Part shown: positions 49,320 through 60,066 of the stretch, piece by piece
Position numbering within the stretch: the stretch's first letter is position 1
Layout: each line of letters begins with the position of its first letter
DNA from: Candidula unifasciata
Taxonomy: Eukaryota; Mollusca; Gastropoda; Stylommatophora; Geomitridae
Direction of reading: 5' to 3'
Assembly: GCA_905116865.2 (NCBI GenBank)
Contig: CAJHNH020002068.1
Coordinates: 425,533 to 489,532, forward strand
Length of the DNA: 64,000 nucleotides
The notes under the pieces: model-generated
The model's input: only the letters and a program-made list of their open reading frames with translations
Told to the model about the DNA's origin: nothing
The model's database searches: none
Made by a program: the position numbers and the translations under genes

Positions 49320-49712
49320 TACCCTCTTGAGAGCTGCTGTGGTGCAGTGGCTTGATGCTCACCTGCCGAGTGATGTAGTGGCTAGATGCTCACCTGCCGA
49401 TCAGAAGTTGTGGGTTCGGGTCCTGAAAGAGCCAGACTTTAGAAAACAAAATGATCTCGGCTTCTAGTTTGACCCAGCATTGAGTGGGTACCAGGTAAAG
49501 TCCTGGAAAGTAAAGGTGGCCGGCATGATGCTGACCACATCACCCACAAAGTGCCGATTGGGGTATAAAATATAGATCTAGCTAGGTCTCCCCTCTCTTA
49601 GCCCGCATTTATGTTACAGAAAATAATCCTCACATGATGCCTGACTCGAATTCTGTTATCATGGCCCGGCTGAACTTTTAGAACTTCAGACAATTTCTCC
49701 TAGTCATGTTGT
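49320..49712 (+). repeat. Family 1 SINE with duplicated head, plus extended 3-prime part
   Basis: Full tRNA-like head in which 'gtggcttgatgctcacctgccga' (first copy, from 49347) is repeated as 'gtggctagatgctcacctgc', so the A-box region occurs twice before a single B box (GGGTTCGGGTCC). The body is followed by 'gatctagctaggtctcccct' and about 100 further bp. All of this, from 49460 on, also occurs at 63740-64000. Confidence 0.85.
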
Positions 49713-50221
49713 CCATTGTGTTGTGGGCATCCTCAACCCAACAGTGTCCACAGCTGTGGGGCAACATTCCTGCTCAGCAGTTTGGCTAGTTAGGCCAGCA
49801 TGAGATAGTAAATATTTATTTTCATTACTGCTTGGGTTGTGAGACCCTGAATACTACATTTGAAGGCAGAGCCGTGCACATTATTACTTCACAGTTAGTT
49901 TCACGGTTCATTTCCATTGTTCCACAACCAATGTAAGACTTTCCCCTAATCCTTTTGTATAACAGAGCAGAGTTTCTGAAGTATTCCTTCCTCCTTAAGC
50001 AGTTGCTTAAAATAAATGAAGGATTGAGTACCAGACCTTGAAGCTACTGCTACACTGAGCAGCTGGACTGCATAAATATCTCATCTCATGCTGGCAACAA
50101 ATAAATCAACTGCAGCTGTTTTTACAGTCTTATTAACCACCCTATAAATCTAGTTAAATAACTGACCATTTAATTCATGTAAATGAAAGAAGAAAACAGT
50201 CTTTTTTTCAGCATAATAAAA

Positions 50222-50455
50222 TGAGAGATATAGATAACCTGAGACAGATTACAGATAAACTGAGACAGATTACAGAAAAACTGAGACAGATTACAGATAA
50301 ACTGAGACATATTACAGATAAACTGAGACAGATTACAGAAAAACTGAGACAGATTACAGATAAACTGAGATAGATTACAGATAAACTGAGACAGATTACA
50401 GATAAACTGAGACAGATTACAGATAACCTTAGACAGATTACATATAAACTGACAT
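50222..50455. repeat. 21-bp tandem array, about 11 units
   Basis: Unit 'acagattacagataaactgag' with single-base variants (gaaaaa for gataaa, catatt for cagatt). Contiguous with no spacers. Confidence 0.95.
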
Positions 50456-50469
50456 TGTAAGTTTGCTAA

Positions 50470-51555
50470 AATAGTTTACAGCTCGCACTTGAAAGTAAAT
50501 TTTGAGGAATAACTGAACAGAAAGTTTTACTAAATTCTTACTTTACACAGGTCAAAGCAGCAACTCATCAGTATAACATAAACAAATATCACTGACTGTA
50601 TAACAAACACATATCACTGACTGTGACATTGTTGGGAAAAAAAGGAAGAAGTGAGTTAACATATTAACAGTTGCTTTCCTAAATCAGAGAGGCAAGGATC
50701 TGATACAGTTTTAATATATTTACCCCATACAATCTGACATATTTATTGAATTCATCACACAAAATGTAAGAGGTGGCTATGAAAGTTATGAATTTCTTTC
50801 TGTGAAACTTGCAGTAGGTGCTTGATGTGGTCAAACATGTGGAATTCATAAATTAAACACAGCCATTCTAGGCTGGTTCAGACTTGTCTACCGCAATCAC
50901 CCACTTGGTAGATTTGTACTGTTTAATGTAGCACAAGAAGTTTCTATATTTTTTAAAACTCTTTCCCTAATAATCAAATTTCTTGTTTATGCCTGTCAGA
51001 TACAATTGTTTCTGTACTTGTTATAAGTTATAATATCACACTCATATTTGTACTTGTTATGTTATGGTAATATTATTTGCTGATTAATAAAGCTTTCACA
51101 TATTTGCATACTCTTTTCTGACATTTCATACCTAGCCGATTGGTAACCAAAATATATTTGTGTTTCCAACAATATTCTCGTTTGTTGTTGGTTGTATGTA
51201 TATGTGTGCGTACAAAACCAACAATAAACTTCTGATAGAAAAGTCTGGCCAAAAAAAAAAAAATCGTCACATTCAGCCAGCATATCTGAAGCGGGAGGTT
51301 AAAGTTATAATTGTGACTAGGTTATGTGCGCCATATAAAATGACGTAGCAGTGCACGCCACCAAGAGGCATGCATGGAAAGGACCCCTGCAGTATTGATG
51401 TGATCAAAGTTGAGAGACCCAAATACTGTCCCGACCGGTAACGAAGTCGTTTACCGGCGAGCCAGCGGGCGACCGGGTCACCGATGAAAGTATGGAGATC
51501 TCACAGGCAAACCTCTACACCGCAGGTAGAAAAGAATTTACTGATTAAGTGTACC
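50470..51555. other. Intergenic, nothing recognised
   Basis: AT-rich to 51290, then a more GC-rich stretch at 51400-51530 (cgaccggtaacg...cgggcgaccgggt). No domain in any frame. Confidence 0.4.
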
Positions 51556-51557
51556 TG

Positions 51558-51692
<135 letters not shown>

Positions 51693-52838
51693 CAAGGTCC
51701 GACAATTAAGTAATGCGATTAATTCCATACAAATTAAAATAATCAACAGTTGAAGATATAACCTGTATTTTATTCAAAGTAAGCCTCTTTTGCTTTAATA
51801 CAGCGAGTGGCACGATCTAACAAACACTGGAACGATCACTGTAGTTCTTCTATCGTTATAGCCCTTAAAGTCGATGTTTCGGATGCCATCAGTATTGTCA
51901 AAAAAGCGTCCATTCAATAGCAACTTTAATTATGGGAATAGAAAATAGTCACAGGGAGACAAATTTGGGGAATAGGGTGGATGGTTCCTTTTCTTCTTCT
52001 TTGCGTTCGGTTTCGTATGCTCAGATCAGACCATCAGGTGGGTTGCCTCTATGAACTCGCATGTCAGCTGCAGGTCCTGCATGGTTCCCTATAGCTTGCT
52101 CTGCACACTTTGCTCTTGAGGCCAGGTGTCTTTTCGAAGTTGCAGGTGGAGTGGGCAGGTCTGCAGAATGTGCAGGGGGGTTTGGGGTCCTGTTTGACAG
52201 GCACACTGCGGGGACTGTACAATCTTTATTTTATGCATGTGGTAGTTAAGCCTGTAATTCCTGTACAACTACCGCCCTTTGAGCTAATGCATTTTTATAA
52301 AGAATGAAATAAAAGTTGCCAGCAACTTCAACTTTTTTTCTGACCCAAATCTTCCTCTAAAATTTTTGGAATAGTCTCTGTATTAACACCAAATTCATCT
52401 ACCATCATTCTTACAGTCGAACAACAATCTTCTTGTATCCATTCTCGAAATTTTGCAATAAATTCCTCATTACAAACAGAAATTGGGCGTCCAGGTGTAG
52501 TTATATTAGTAATTATTTCCGCACAACTATTGAATCGTAAATACCAGCTGAAAATTTGTGCACGAGGTAAACAATTATCCCCATAAACTTGTCGCATCAA
52601 TTGAACTGTCGCAATGGCGCTTTTTATTAGTTTTAAACAGAATTTAATGTTAGCTTTTTTGCTCCATGCTGATTACGTAACAATATGCCTCTGACTAGAT
52701 CAACAAAATGGCGGCTTGTTTGTTGCCAGATCGTAGACGAAGGTTGCCTCTTTGGATTCCTTGCTTTGATTCATAGATGGCATTTTTTTGTGTTGGCCAT
52801 AATAAAATCAGTCTTATTACTTAATTGTCGACATAGTA
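51693..52838 (-). mobile_element. mariner element, internally deleted, with a LINE insertion
   Basis: Terminal inverted repeats: on the left 'acaaggtccgacaattaag' (51693 on), and on the right 'attacttaattgtcgacat' (about 52817-52837), complementary with a small deletion. On the minus strand the N-terminal helix-turn-helix part is readable ('VYGDNCLPRAQIFSWYLRF', 'TVRMMVDEFGVNTETIPKIL', 52600-52328). The central part holding the first catalytic Asp is deleted, and the element resumes near the second Asp block ('AVVVQE') and the 'YSPNLSPCDYFLFP' block. It is the same family as 27690-28585. Confidence 0.88.
51988..52255 (-). mobile_element. 5-prime-truncated LINE tail inserted in the mariner
   Basis: It interrupts the mariner between the 'VVVQE' and 'HPPYSP' blocks. 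On the minus strand it encodes 'LHILQTCPLHLQLRKDTWPQ' and 'GTMQDLQLTCEFIEATHLMV', which then stops, resembling the C-terminus of I/jockey-like LINEs. It ends in an A-rich tail (aaagaagaagaaaagg). I could not define a target duplication. Confidence 0.7.
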
Positions 52839-52917
52839 TGGGTGTGTGTGCGTGCGTGTGTGCGTGCCTACGCGCACACATGCGTGCGGGCCTACGCGCG
52901 CACGTACGCACGAGGGT
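52839..52917. repeat. Alternating purine-pyrimidine tract
   Basis: gtgtgtgtgcgtgcgtgtgt followed by cacgcgcacaca-type and cgcgcgcacgtacgcac-type segments, about 80 bp of nearly strict alternation. It directly adjoins the right mariner end. Confidence 0.85.
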
Positions 52918-53175
52918 GTTTATATGTTTATGTTGCTGCCATTGTATTGTTACGCGTGGTACATCTCTGAAACCCAACCGTTATGTCTGGTGAACTTGGT
53001 GATTGTGTGTTTGAATCTCACTATATGTAAAGTTTTTTTCCCACTGACAGGGGCGTGTATGTTTATCTAGGTTGACACAGCCTAAAATTACAAATTGGCG
53101 CCGCGAGATTTTCAGGGAACTAAAGGCGGTAATTCATGTCGAGCCAGCCGAAATTGTCTACAAGAATAAGTTGAG

Positions 53176-53660
53176 TCAAGAATTGACATCATAGCACTCG
53201 GTGCATTCCCATGCATGCTCCCTCCTCATCTTCAGCAGCCAGCGCAGAGTTCCAGTACTGATAGTACTGGTCACAATCAGGTTAAAAGTCCGTCTTGTAT
53301 TTCCTCTGAGTGTAGTGAGCCGGCCAGACCCTATGGTTACACTCAGGTGACTCATTCTCTCCAGGCCATAATGATCTTCTTTCTTTACTGATTCCGTTGC
53401 TTGTTCCCAAATGGCCTTGACCACATCTGCCTTATCAAGTATCAGTTCTCTGCTCCATGTCCATCGTTGCCATAATCTTTAGTGTGTTTAGACCTTTTTG
53501 ATTCCTTGTCACAGCCCCCTCTAAATGATCCCTGAAAGACAAACTTCTGTCAAAGATGATTCCCAGGTACCGCAGTCTGATGTCTCTTTTGATGTCCCTG
53601 CCGTTTATTTTGAGTCTGGGAACATCAGCTCTAACAATCCTGTTGTCCAAAGAACACCAC
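53176..53660 (-). pseudogene. LINE RT thumb and C-terminal fragment
   Basis: The minus strand reads 'ADVPRLKINGRDIKRDIRLR' and 'YLGIIFDRSLSFRDHLEGAV' (the RYLG..D..LSF..H block of jockey-like RTs), then a frame change into a C-terminal part homologous to 35793-36050. Confidence 0.8.
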
Positions 53661-53889
53661 AGGACGGTGGCATTTTCTGAAAGACGGCTGGCGCTATGTT
53701 GTAACAGTCTGTAACAGTAGCAACATAGCCATTGGCATGAAATGCATCTATTACTTTATTACTTTTTAACGTATAAATTGTAAAACTGATTATATTACTC
53801 CTCCAGTACCAATTGGTTTAGACAATATGAGTCTCTGCTATACACTCTATGGCCTGGAAATTGGTCCAGTACTTTTAATGCCATATCCC

Positions 53890-54200
53890 GTTTTTTTACT
53901 GTTGACCACGCAGTTCCTGGCTGCCGATAACATTCAAACCATTCCTTTGTCACTCATGTCTGTAGACATGTGTCCGATTGAGGGCCTGTGGGATGAGCCG
54001 CAAGGATATGTTTGTCGCCGAGACTTTGCTTTAGTCAATGGTAGTGATCTATTCCATGCACTCCAGGAAGATTGGGCAGCCATCACACAGGTCCACATCA
54101 GACATCTTACAGCATATATACCCGTGAGATGCCAGTCACAGATCCGGGCTACAGGTGGCCACACACCATATCAAGGGAAAGGCTGTACGCCTAAAAATTA
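53890..54200 (+). pseudogene. Tc1-like transposase C-terminal remnant
   Basis: The frame 53827-54276 contains 'FLAADNIQTIPLSLMSVDMC', 'PIEGLWDEPQGYVCRRDFA', 'LFHALQEDWAAITQVHIRHL' and 'RCQSQIRATGGHTPY'. These match the end of Tc1-like transposases, where PIE.LWDEL carries the last catalytic residue and the protein ends with a GGHT.Y motif. The upstream catalytic part and terminal repeats were not found. The N-terminal 50 residues of the frame are probably unrelated flank. Confidence 0.85.
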
Positions 54201-54355
54201 TCATGACCCAGATGCAAAAGACACATGTCAGTTGATTGGTGGAACTCTAAGGTATTGTTGTGTGAAATTTGAGTAATTTCACTTATTGCATTACAAAGAT
54301 GCAGAATGTCAAAATTGTGAGTAATAGGTTTTTCTCAGTAGCTATGTTTTGTGGG

Positions 54356-54359
<4 letters not shown>

Positions 54360-54447
<88 letters not shown>
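54360..54447. repeat. (TA)n microsatellite
   Basis: About 88 bp of AT dinucleotides with one phase slip. Confidence 0.97.
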
Positions 54448-54450
<3 letters not shown>

Positions 54451-54459
54451 TTCATTCTT

Positions 54460-55510
54460 ACTTTCTTTGTCCTTTATATCTCGAGTTGTTAGGTCATGTC
54501 CTTTGAAGAGGCGGGGAAGTGGTAAGCTAAAACCTCACACAAAGGTGTTCTATTAAAATTACCAGACTGTAAAAGTGGAGGGGAACATAAATTGTTAAAG
54601 AGACTCGGGATGGAGTGGCGACAAATTGAACGTCTGGACAGTAAACAAACAGTTAGGCGGTGGAATAGGTTTCACAAGTTCGATTTCGCCGCTTTAGCCA
54701 ATGAGAAAGATGCGTACTCCGCAAAAGACCTACCTGCTCTAGTGTAGGTTAGCCTTCATGCTTTTGTGTTGGCTCTCCAGTATGTTAAATCCTGTTTGTA
54801 TGTTTATTACAGCAGGACTTTGTATAAGCTTTGATTTGATCCCCCCCCCCCCCATCTGAGTCTGGCTTCAGAGTGAACTTGATTTCTATTATACTCCCCC
54901 CCCCCCCCACCCCACCATTAAAATTATAAAAGAAAAGTAGGTAGATCTATGATTTTGGTTACCTTTTCTCAAGTTAGAATATTAATATATTTTTTTGGGA
55001 TGAGAGAAAATATACTGTTCTAGTGATTTTTGTTTGTTTTAGTTTTAGATTGATTTGGCTGAGCTTCTGTATAACAAAAGTGGGTAGTACTGTATCTGCC
55101 ATCATAGAATGTTGGAAGATGCAGCCAAGTCTGTCATTCCACAAAGTGCCAGCGACTTCGGACGGAGAAGTGTCGTTTCTTCAGCATGCTTTGTTCCAGA
55201 CGTATTGGTGACACCTTGACGTTGAAGTAAACAGAGCAGGCTGATTGAGGGATCATGCTACATTGGTAACACCTGGTCTTGACAACAACATCTAGGTCTT
55301 GTGCTGAGCAGGTTATGAATTTCATCCCTGGCATTAATTAGCTGTGACCTTTAAACCTCTGTATAACACAAGATAACTCTTCTCTTCTGGAAAGATGAAA
55401 AGGTCAATAAAATATTTAGACACCAAATCTTTGTCCACTTCTCTTCTTTCTCCACTGACTTTTGAAGCGGACAGGAGTCTGTTCTGGTATTTTCCTGGTA
55501 ATAATGTTTA
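54460..55510. other. Intergenic with poly-C runs, no gene recognised
   Basis: Two poly-C runs at 54841-54853 and 54896-54908. No domain in any frame. Confidence 0.4.
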
Positions 55511-55513
55511 CTA

Positions 55514-55744
55514 GTGGCAGTTAAGCTTTCGAAAGCTTTCGATAGAGTAAACAGAAATTTATTATGGAAAGTTCTTGAAAACTACGGTATAAATGGAACA
55601 ATTTTAGATTGTGTTAGGGCTATTTATAGACAAAGTGAAAGCGCCATTAGAACAAGAGCTGGCATCATAGACTGGTTCCCAGTAACATCAGGAGTAAGAC
55701 AAGGTTGTGTATTATCACCTTTACTTTTCATAATATTTATGGAT
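55514..55744 (+). pseudogene. LINE RT, left half, split by the LTR element
   Basis: Encodes 'KAFDRVNRNLLWKVLENYGI' and 'VTSGVRQGCVLSPLLFIIFM', RT palm blocks ahead of the catalytic FADD. It breaks off at the 5-bp target site TGGAT (55740-55744), and the frame resumes after 62653. It is 5-prime truncated. Confidence 0.9.
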
Positions 55745-56498
55745 TGTCAGACACCTTTTATAGGTGTGACACAAGTACAATTGTTATTTGTGCCAGGTGT
55801 ACCCACACTTCCATGAACATGTAAACGCTGATGACCTTGTTCCAGTTCTTAAATAATGTTTATTTAAGAAACTCTTGATAACTGCAAAGTTAGTATGTCT
55901 ATTTAAGAACTCATGATAATTGCAAAGTTAGTATGGCTTCCGCACAACGTTATCGACTACTGAGTAGCCACATATTTTATTCATATGTTTCATAAGCACA
56001 CTAATCTCAGGTAGTCACTGGCTAAATACATCAACAGTACGCTGGTATAGCTGATCACAAACTCATCCTCGCAATATGAACAAAGTCATGAGAGGCTAGC
56101 TGATGCCTCTATAGCAATAATTCCGTATCCTCCTAACTACTACACTTAACTTTATAATCCGGCTTTATACCACAGAAACACTTATCACCAGTATGAATAA
56201 CCACTACTGTTCTGTTCACAGTTTTAAATCCAGTCCATTCCAAGCGAAAACAATTTCCACCTTTTAAAAGGGCCCCAAACAAACACATCCGTTCACTGGA
56301 CTGTCCAACTACTAACTGCCGTGTGTCACTCTACCTGTTTGTCCAGTCCCCGTGTAACCTCCCCACTCAGTTACCTGTTTCGCCGTGCGGGTCTACACAC
56401 AAGCCGTCTGACCAGTAATTGACCTGTCTGCTGTTATGAGTCAGTCTAGTCGTTGTTTGTCTTTATCTCACAGTGTGTGGTAAAGTTGACTCATGACA
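55745..56498 (-). repeat. 3-prime LTR (754 bp)
   Basis: Aligns along its whole length with 61894-62648. The only difference I see is an A run (4 A here near 56247, 5 A in the other copy). It contains an internal ~39-bp tandem duplication (about 55858-55937). TTTATT at 55976-55981 is AATAAA on the minus strand, a possible polyadenylation signal. Confidence 0.95.
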
Positions 56499-56518
56499 GT
56501 TTCACCCCCGCTTTTCAA
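56499..56518 (-). other. Polypurine tract
   Basis: On the minus strand AAAAGCGGGGGTGAAAC lies directly before the 3-prime LTR, in the position of the plus-strand primer of reverse transcription. Confidence 0.7.
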
Positions 56519-57257
56519 AATGATACTATGTATCATTTCTGTTCATGGTTCATTATTGTACCCTGTGTTGTGTTCTTTTGGTGCTACCCGTGTGTAAATC
56601 TCTAGATAGATTGTCTGGTCACCTTGCATGTATCATGTCATTACCATTTTCTATCTATACTAGTATAAATCCTGGATTTATGAAGGTCCTAACACATTTC
56701 TGATGCTAACCCATGCTTTTCATTGTACCGCATAACATCATCTGGTTGAAGGTTGTTTCCTTAATGGCCCGTGTCTTTTGCCCCTTTATCCAGGCTAGTT
56801 ACCCTGCCTACTTTTGGTTTGCCGTATGTACTAAGTATGTCTTTACTCTTAGGCCGTTACAGCCCCATCATGATCATATGATAATTGATAATACCTCTCT
56901 CCTAATCAGCGGTGACATAAGATGTGATGCATATGAACCGAGTATTCTCTAATGTTTGCCAATGACACAAGACAGTAAATGGGGAGGGAATAGCTAGTAT
57001 AGCTAGGACATTTGAGGCTAAGGAGTTAGAATTGGGGAAAATACAAAAGGTAGGGGGGGGGGGGGTAATTTCTGCAACAGAGGGGTTTGTAGACAAAAGA
57101 ATATTCATGAGTTAATTACTGTAAGTATTATCAAAAGCCTTTCATTCATATTCCATGTATTCAACAGACAGCCATTCATCCTTCTTTTTCTTTTCTGTTC
57201 TTTTTTTTTTTCAATTAAAAAAAAATTGTATTTCTTGTTTTCATGTCATGCATCTGT
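56519..57257 (-). other. Non-coding region between RNase H and 3-prime LTR
   Basis: About 740 bp with no credible frame and no envelope-like protein. It contains a poly-G run at about 57053-57066 and A/T runs near 57200-57230. Confidence 0.6.
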
Positions 57258-60066
57258 TTAAAGACGTGACAGGATGTCAGCCAGGGCATTATTTATGCCA
57301 CTGATGTGGACTAATTCAAAGCTGTAGTTCTGCAAAAGTAGACTCCATCTGTAAATACGATGATTCTTCGGTGTTCCTTCTTTAAAGACTGTCAGTGGTT
57401 TGTTGTCTGTCTGTACTATAAACTTCCTGCCAAGCAAATATTTTGCAAATTTCGTAACTCCCACCACAAGAGAAAGTGCTTCAAGTTCTACTGTGGCGTA
57501 ACGTTTCTCTGCTTCTGACAGCTTCCGACTGGAATAAAGTACTGGGTGGAGAATGTTCTCATGTTCCTGTAATAAAATACATGATATGGAATACCCACTT
57601 GCATCGCACTGTAAGATAAAGGGTTTTTCGAGGTCAGGTAACTTTAAGATTGGTGATTTCGAGAAAGCTGTTTTGATATTGGTCAGAATTTGTTCCAGCT
57701 GCGGGGTCCATGCTATCTTTGTAGGCAATCCCTTCTTAACGAGTGAAGATAATGCTGCTGTCATGCCAGCAAAGTCAGGTAGAAATTTATTGTAATAGTT
57801 TATCAGTCCCAGCATTGATCGAACTTGCTTTTTTGTTGTTGGGGCTTTAATATCCAATATTTTTGAAATAATTTTGTCATCTGTTTGTAAGAATCCATTG
57901 CCGATCTTGTGACCCAGGAAATCAATTTTTGTGAACCCGATTTCTACTTTACTGGGTTTTACTTTCAAGCCGAATTCTCTTAATCTCTTAAATACCTGGG
58001 TTAAGGAAGAAATGTGGTCCTGCATATTTGCATTGTGAATACAAATATCGTCCATATATGTGGCAACATTCTTAATGTCCTTAAGTACAATGCGCATCAT
58101 GCGAACAAATGTTGCAGGAGAATTTTGTAATCCAAAAGGCATTTTGCACCATTCGAACAATCCCATCGGTGTGGCAAATGCAGTAATATGCCTTGATTCT
58201 TCGGTAACTGGAATTTGCCAGTAACCCTTAGTGAGGTCTAATTTTGAAAAGAATTGTGATTGGCACATGGTTGCAATAAGTTCATCTGCATTTGGGATTG
58301 GTTCAGCATCCAAATGGGTAATGGCGTTTATTTTACGATAATCCACGCAGATTCTGAGTGTACTGTCTTTCTTTTTGACGATAACCAGCGGTGATGAATA
58401 GTTGGAAGATGACCTCCTAATAATACCACATTTTTCCAATTCAGATATTTCAGCCTCTACTTGTTTTTGATAGTGCAGCGGAATGGGATATGGTTTTGTC
58501 TTAACTGGTATATCTGTTGTGAGTCTTATGTGATGTTTGATTACAGATGTGCTGCCTGGCGTATCTGAAAAGATGTCATGGAACTGTTGAAGGATCTTCA
58601 TTAGTAGTGCTCTATCCTCATGAGGAATTTCGCTGTTGACTTTAATATCTTTCCACGACGATTCGACTGTTGTTGAAGGTGTAGGAATTTGGTCAGTTAT
58701 AGTGTCTTCCTGTTGCTCATTGATGGTTAAGGCTAAAGACGCAATATGCTCGTTTATATGCCTGGGGGGTTGTAGCTCATCTCGAATCTTAAATGGCTTT
58801 AGCATGTTAATGTGGAAGATTTTTGGCTTGCCTTTCACCAGTATCTCGTAATCCACATCCGAAATTTTTTTGGTTACCTTGTATGGACCTTGCCATGATA
58901 CTGACAGTTTATCAGATGGAAGTGGTAATAGTAAAAGCACTTCTTCTTCTTCTTTTAAGGCAACTGTCTTAGCATTTCTATTTGCATATTGTCTGTACAC
59001 AGTACCCGAGGTTTCAAGGGCCTGTTTTGCAGCCATGCAGGACTTTATAATCCTCTCCCGTAAACTGATGACCATATTATAAGCATCTATGGTTGGCTGG
59101 TCTTCAACTTTCCCCGTAATTAGTTCTTTATAAATTTGCAATGGTCCACGGGGGTTGGCTCCATAGACCAACTCAAATGGGGAATGTCCTGTACTACTCT
59201 GCGGCACCTCTCTATAGGCGAACAGGATGGCTGGTAGAAATATGTCCCAGTCTGCGGGGCGTTCAGCTGAAATTTTTGCCAACATTCGTTTCAATGTACC
59301 ATTTAAGTTTTCTACAATACCATTTGTCTGTGGGTGGTATGGACTCGCAAATTGCTGTTTAATACCCATCATTTTAGTGACTGCTTGTGTGGCAGCAGAG
59401 ATAAATTGTGTTCCTCTGTCGGATAGAATTGTTCTAGGGAAGCCGATTCTTGAGAAAATGTGTATGAAGGCTTCTACAACAGCCTCAGCTGTAATATTTC
59501 GAAGCGGAATCGCTTCAGGCCATCTGGTACACAGATCTATTACTGTAAGGATATATCTGTTTCCCTTGTTTGAGGTAACATTTAATGGTCCGATTATGTC
59601 CACTGCAATTTTTTGAAATGGTCTAGATGCTAAGTCAGTCACCTGGATATGAGCCTTTGGGTTTTTCCCTTTCTGTGACTGTTTTTGACAAATCTCACAG
59701 GTAAGAACAAATGTTTTTGTGTCCTTGCTGTACCCTGGCCAGTAGAACTGCCCCAGGATTCTTGATTTTGTTTTTAGCCGTTCCCATATGACCAGAAAAC
59801 GGCGCATCATGTGCCATTTCTAGTACTTTTTTGCGAAACTGTTCCGGCAGCACCGTTTGTGATACTGTCATCGTTCCTTTTTTATACACCCTTGCCAAGA
59901 TATCCTTTTTCAGTGTAAACCACCATCTACCAGACTTTGAAATTCTAGGCTTTTCATTTACGAGGTTGAAACATTTCTTTAATGTGGGGTCCGTCCTCTG
60001 GAGTTCTGAAAAATGAGGGTTGACCACCTGCTGGGGTTTCCATGTTAGGGATGCTGATGGATTGAA
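57258..60066 (-). CDS. pol: integrase, then reverse transcriptase and RNase H (one frame change)
   Basis: The frame opening at 60066 carries the start of the integrase zinc-binding domain ('AHDAPFSGHMG'). Near 59790, beside an AAAAA run, the reading moves by one base into an 850-residue frame (59810-57258). In that frame: CEIC (residues 38-41) completes the HHCC zinc finger; the integrase core has D71, D131 and E167, a correct D,D-35-E spacing; a GPY/F-type module has GPY at 308-310 and ends 'HINMLKPF'. RT spans about 425-640 with YMDD at 585-588. RNase H runs to the C-terminus with 'QCDASGYS' (Asp near 736), 'TVELEALSL', 'VQTDNKPL' and a final 'NALADILSRL'. All catalytic motifs are intact. 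It is separated from gag-protease by a frame change near 60030-60066, which could be programmed or mutational. Confidence 0.92.

Noticed and set aside
50222..50455. CRISPR-like regular repeats
   Set aside because: The 21-bp units are contiguous with no spacers, and the genome is eukaryotic.
56519..57257. Possible envelope gene in the LTR element
   Set aside because: No frame of useful length or with signal-peptide or membrane features lies between RNase H and the 3-prime LTR.
60030..60066. Claim of a programmed frameshift between gag-protease and pol
   Set aside because: The direction (+1) fits, but three other frame changes in the same direction look like A-run indels, so this one cannot be called programmed from one copy.
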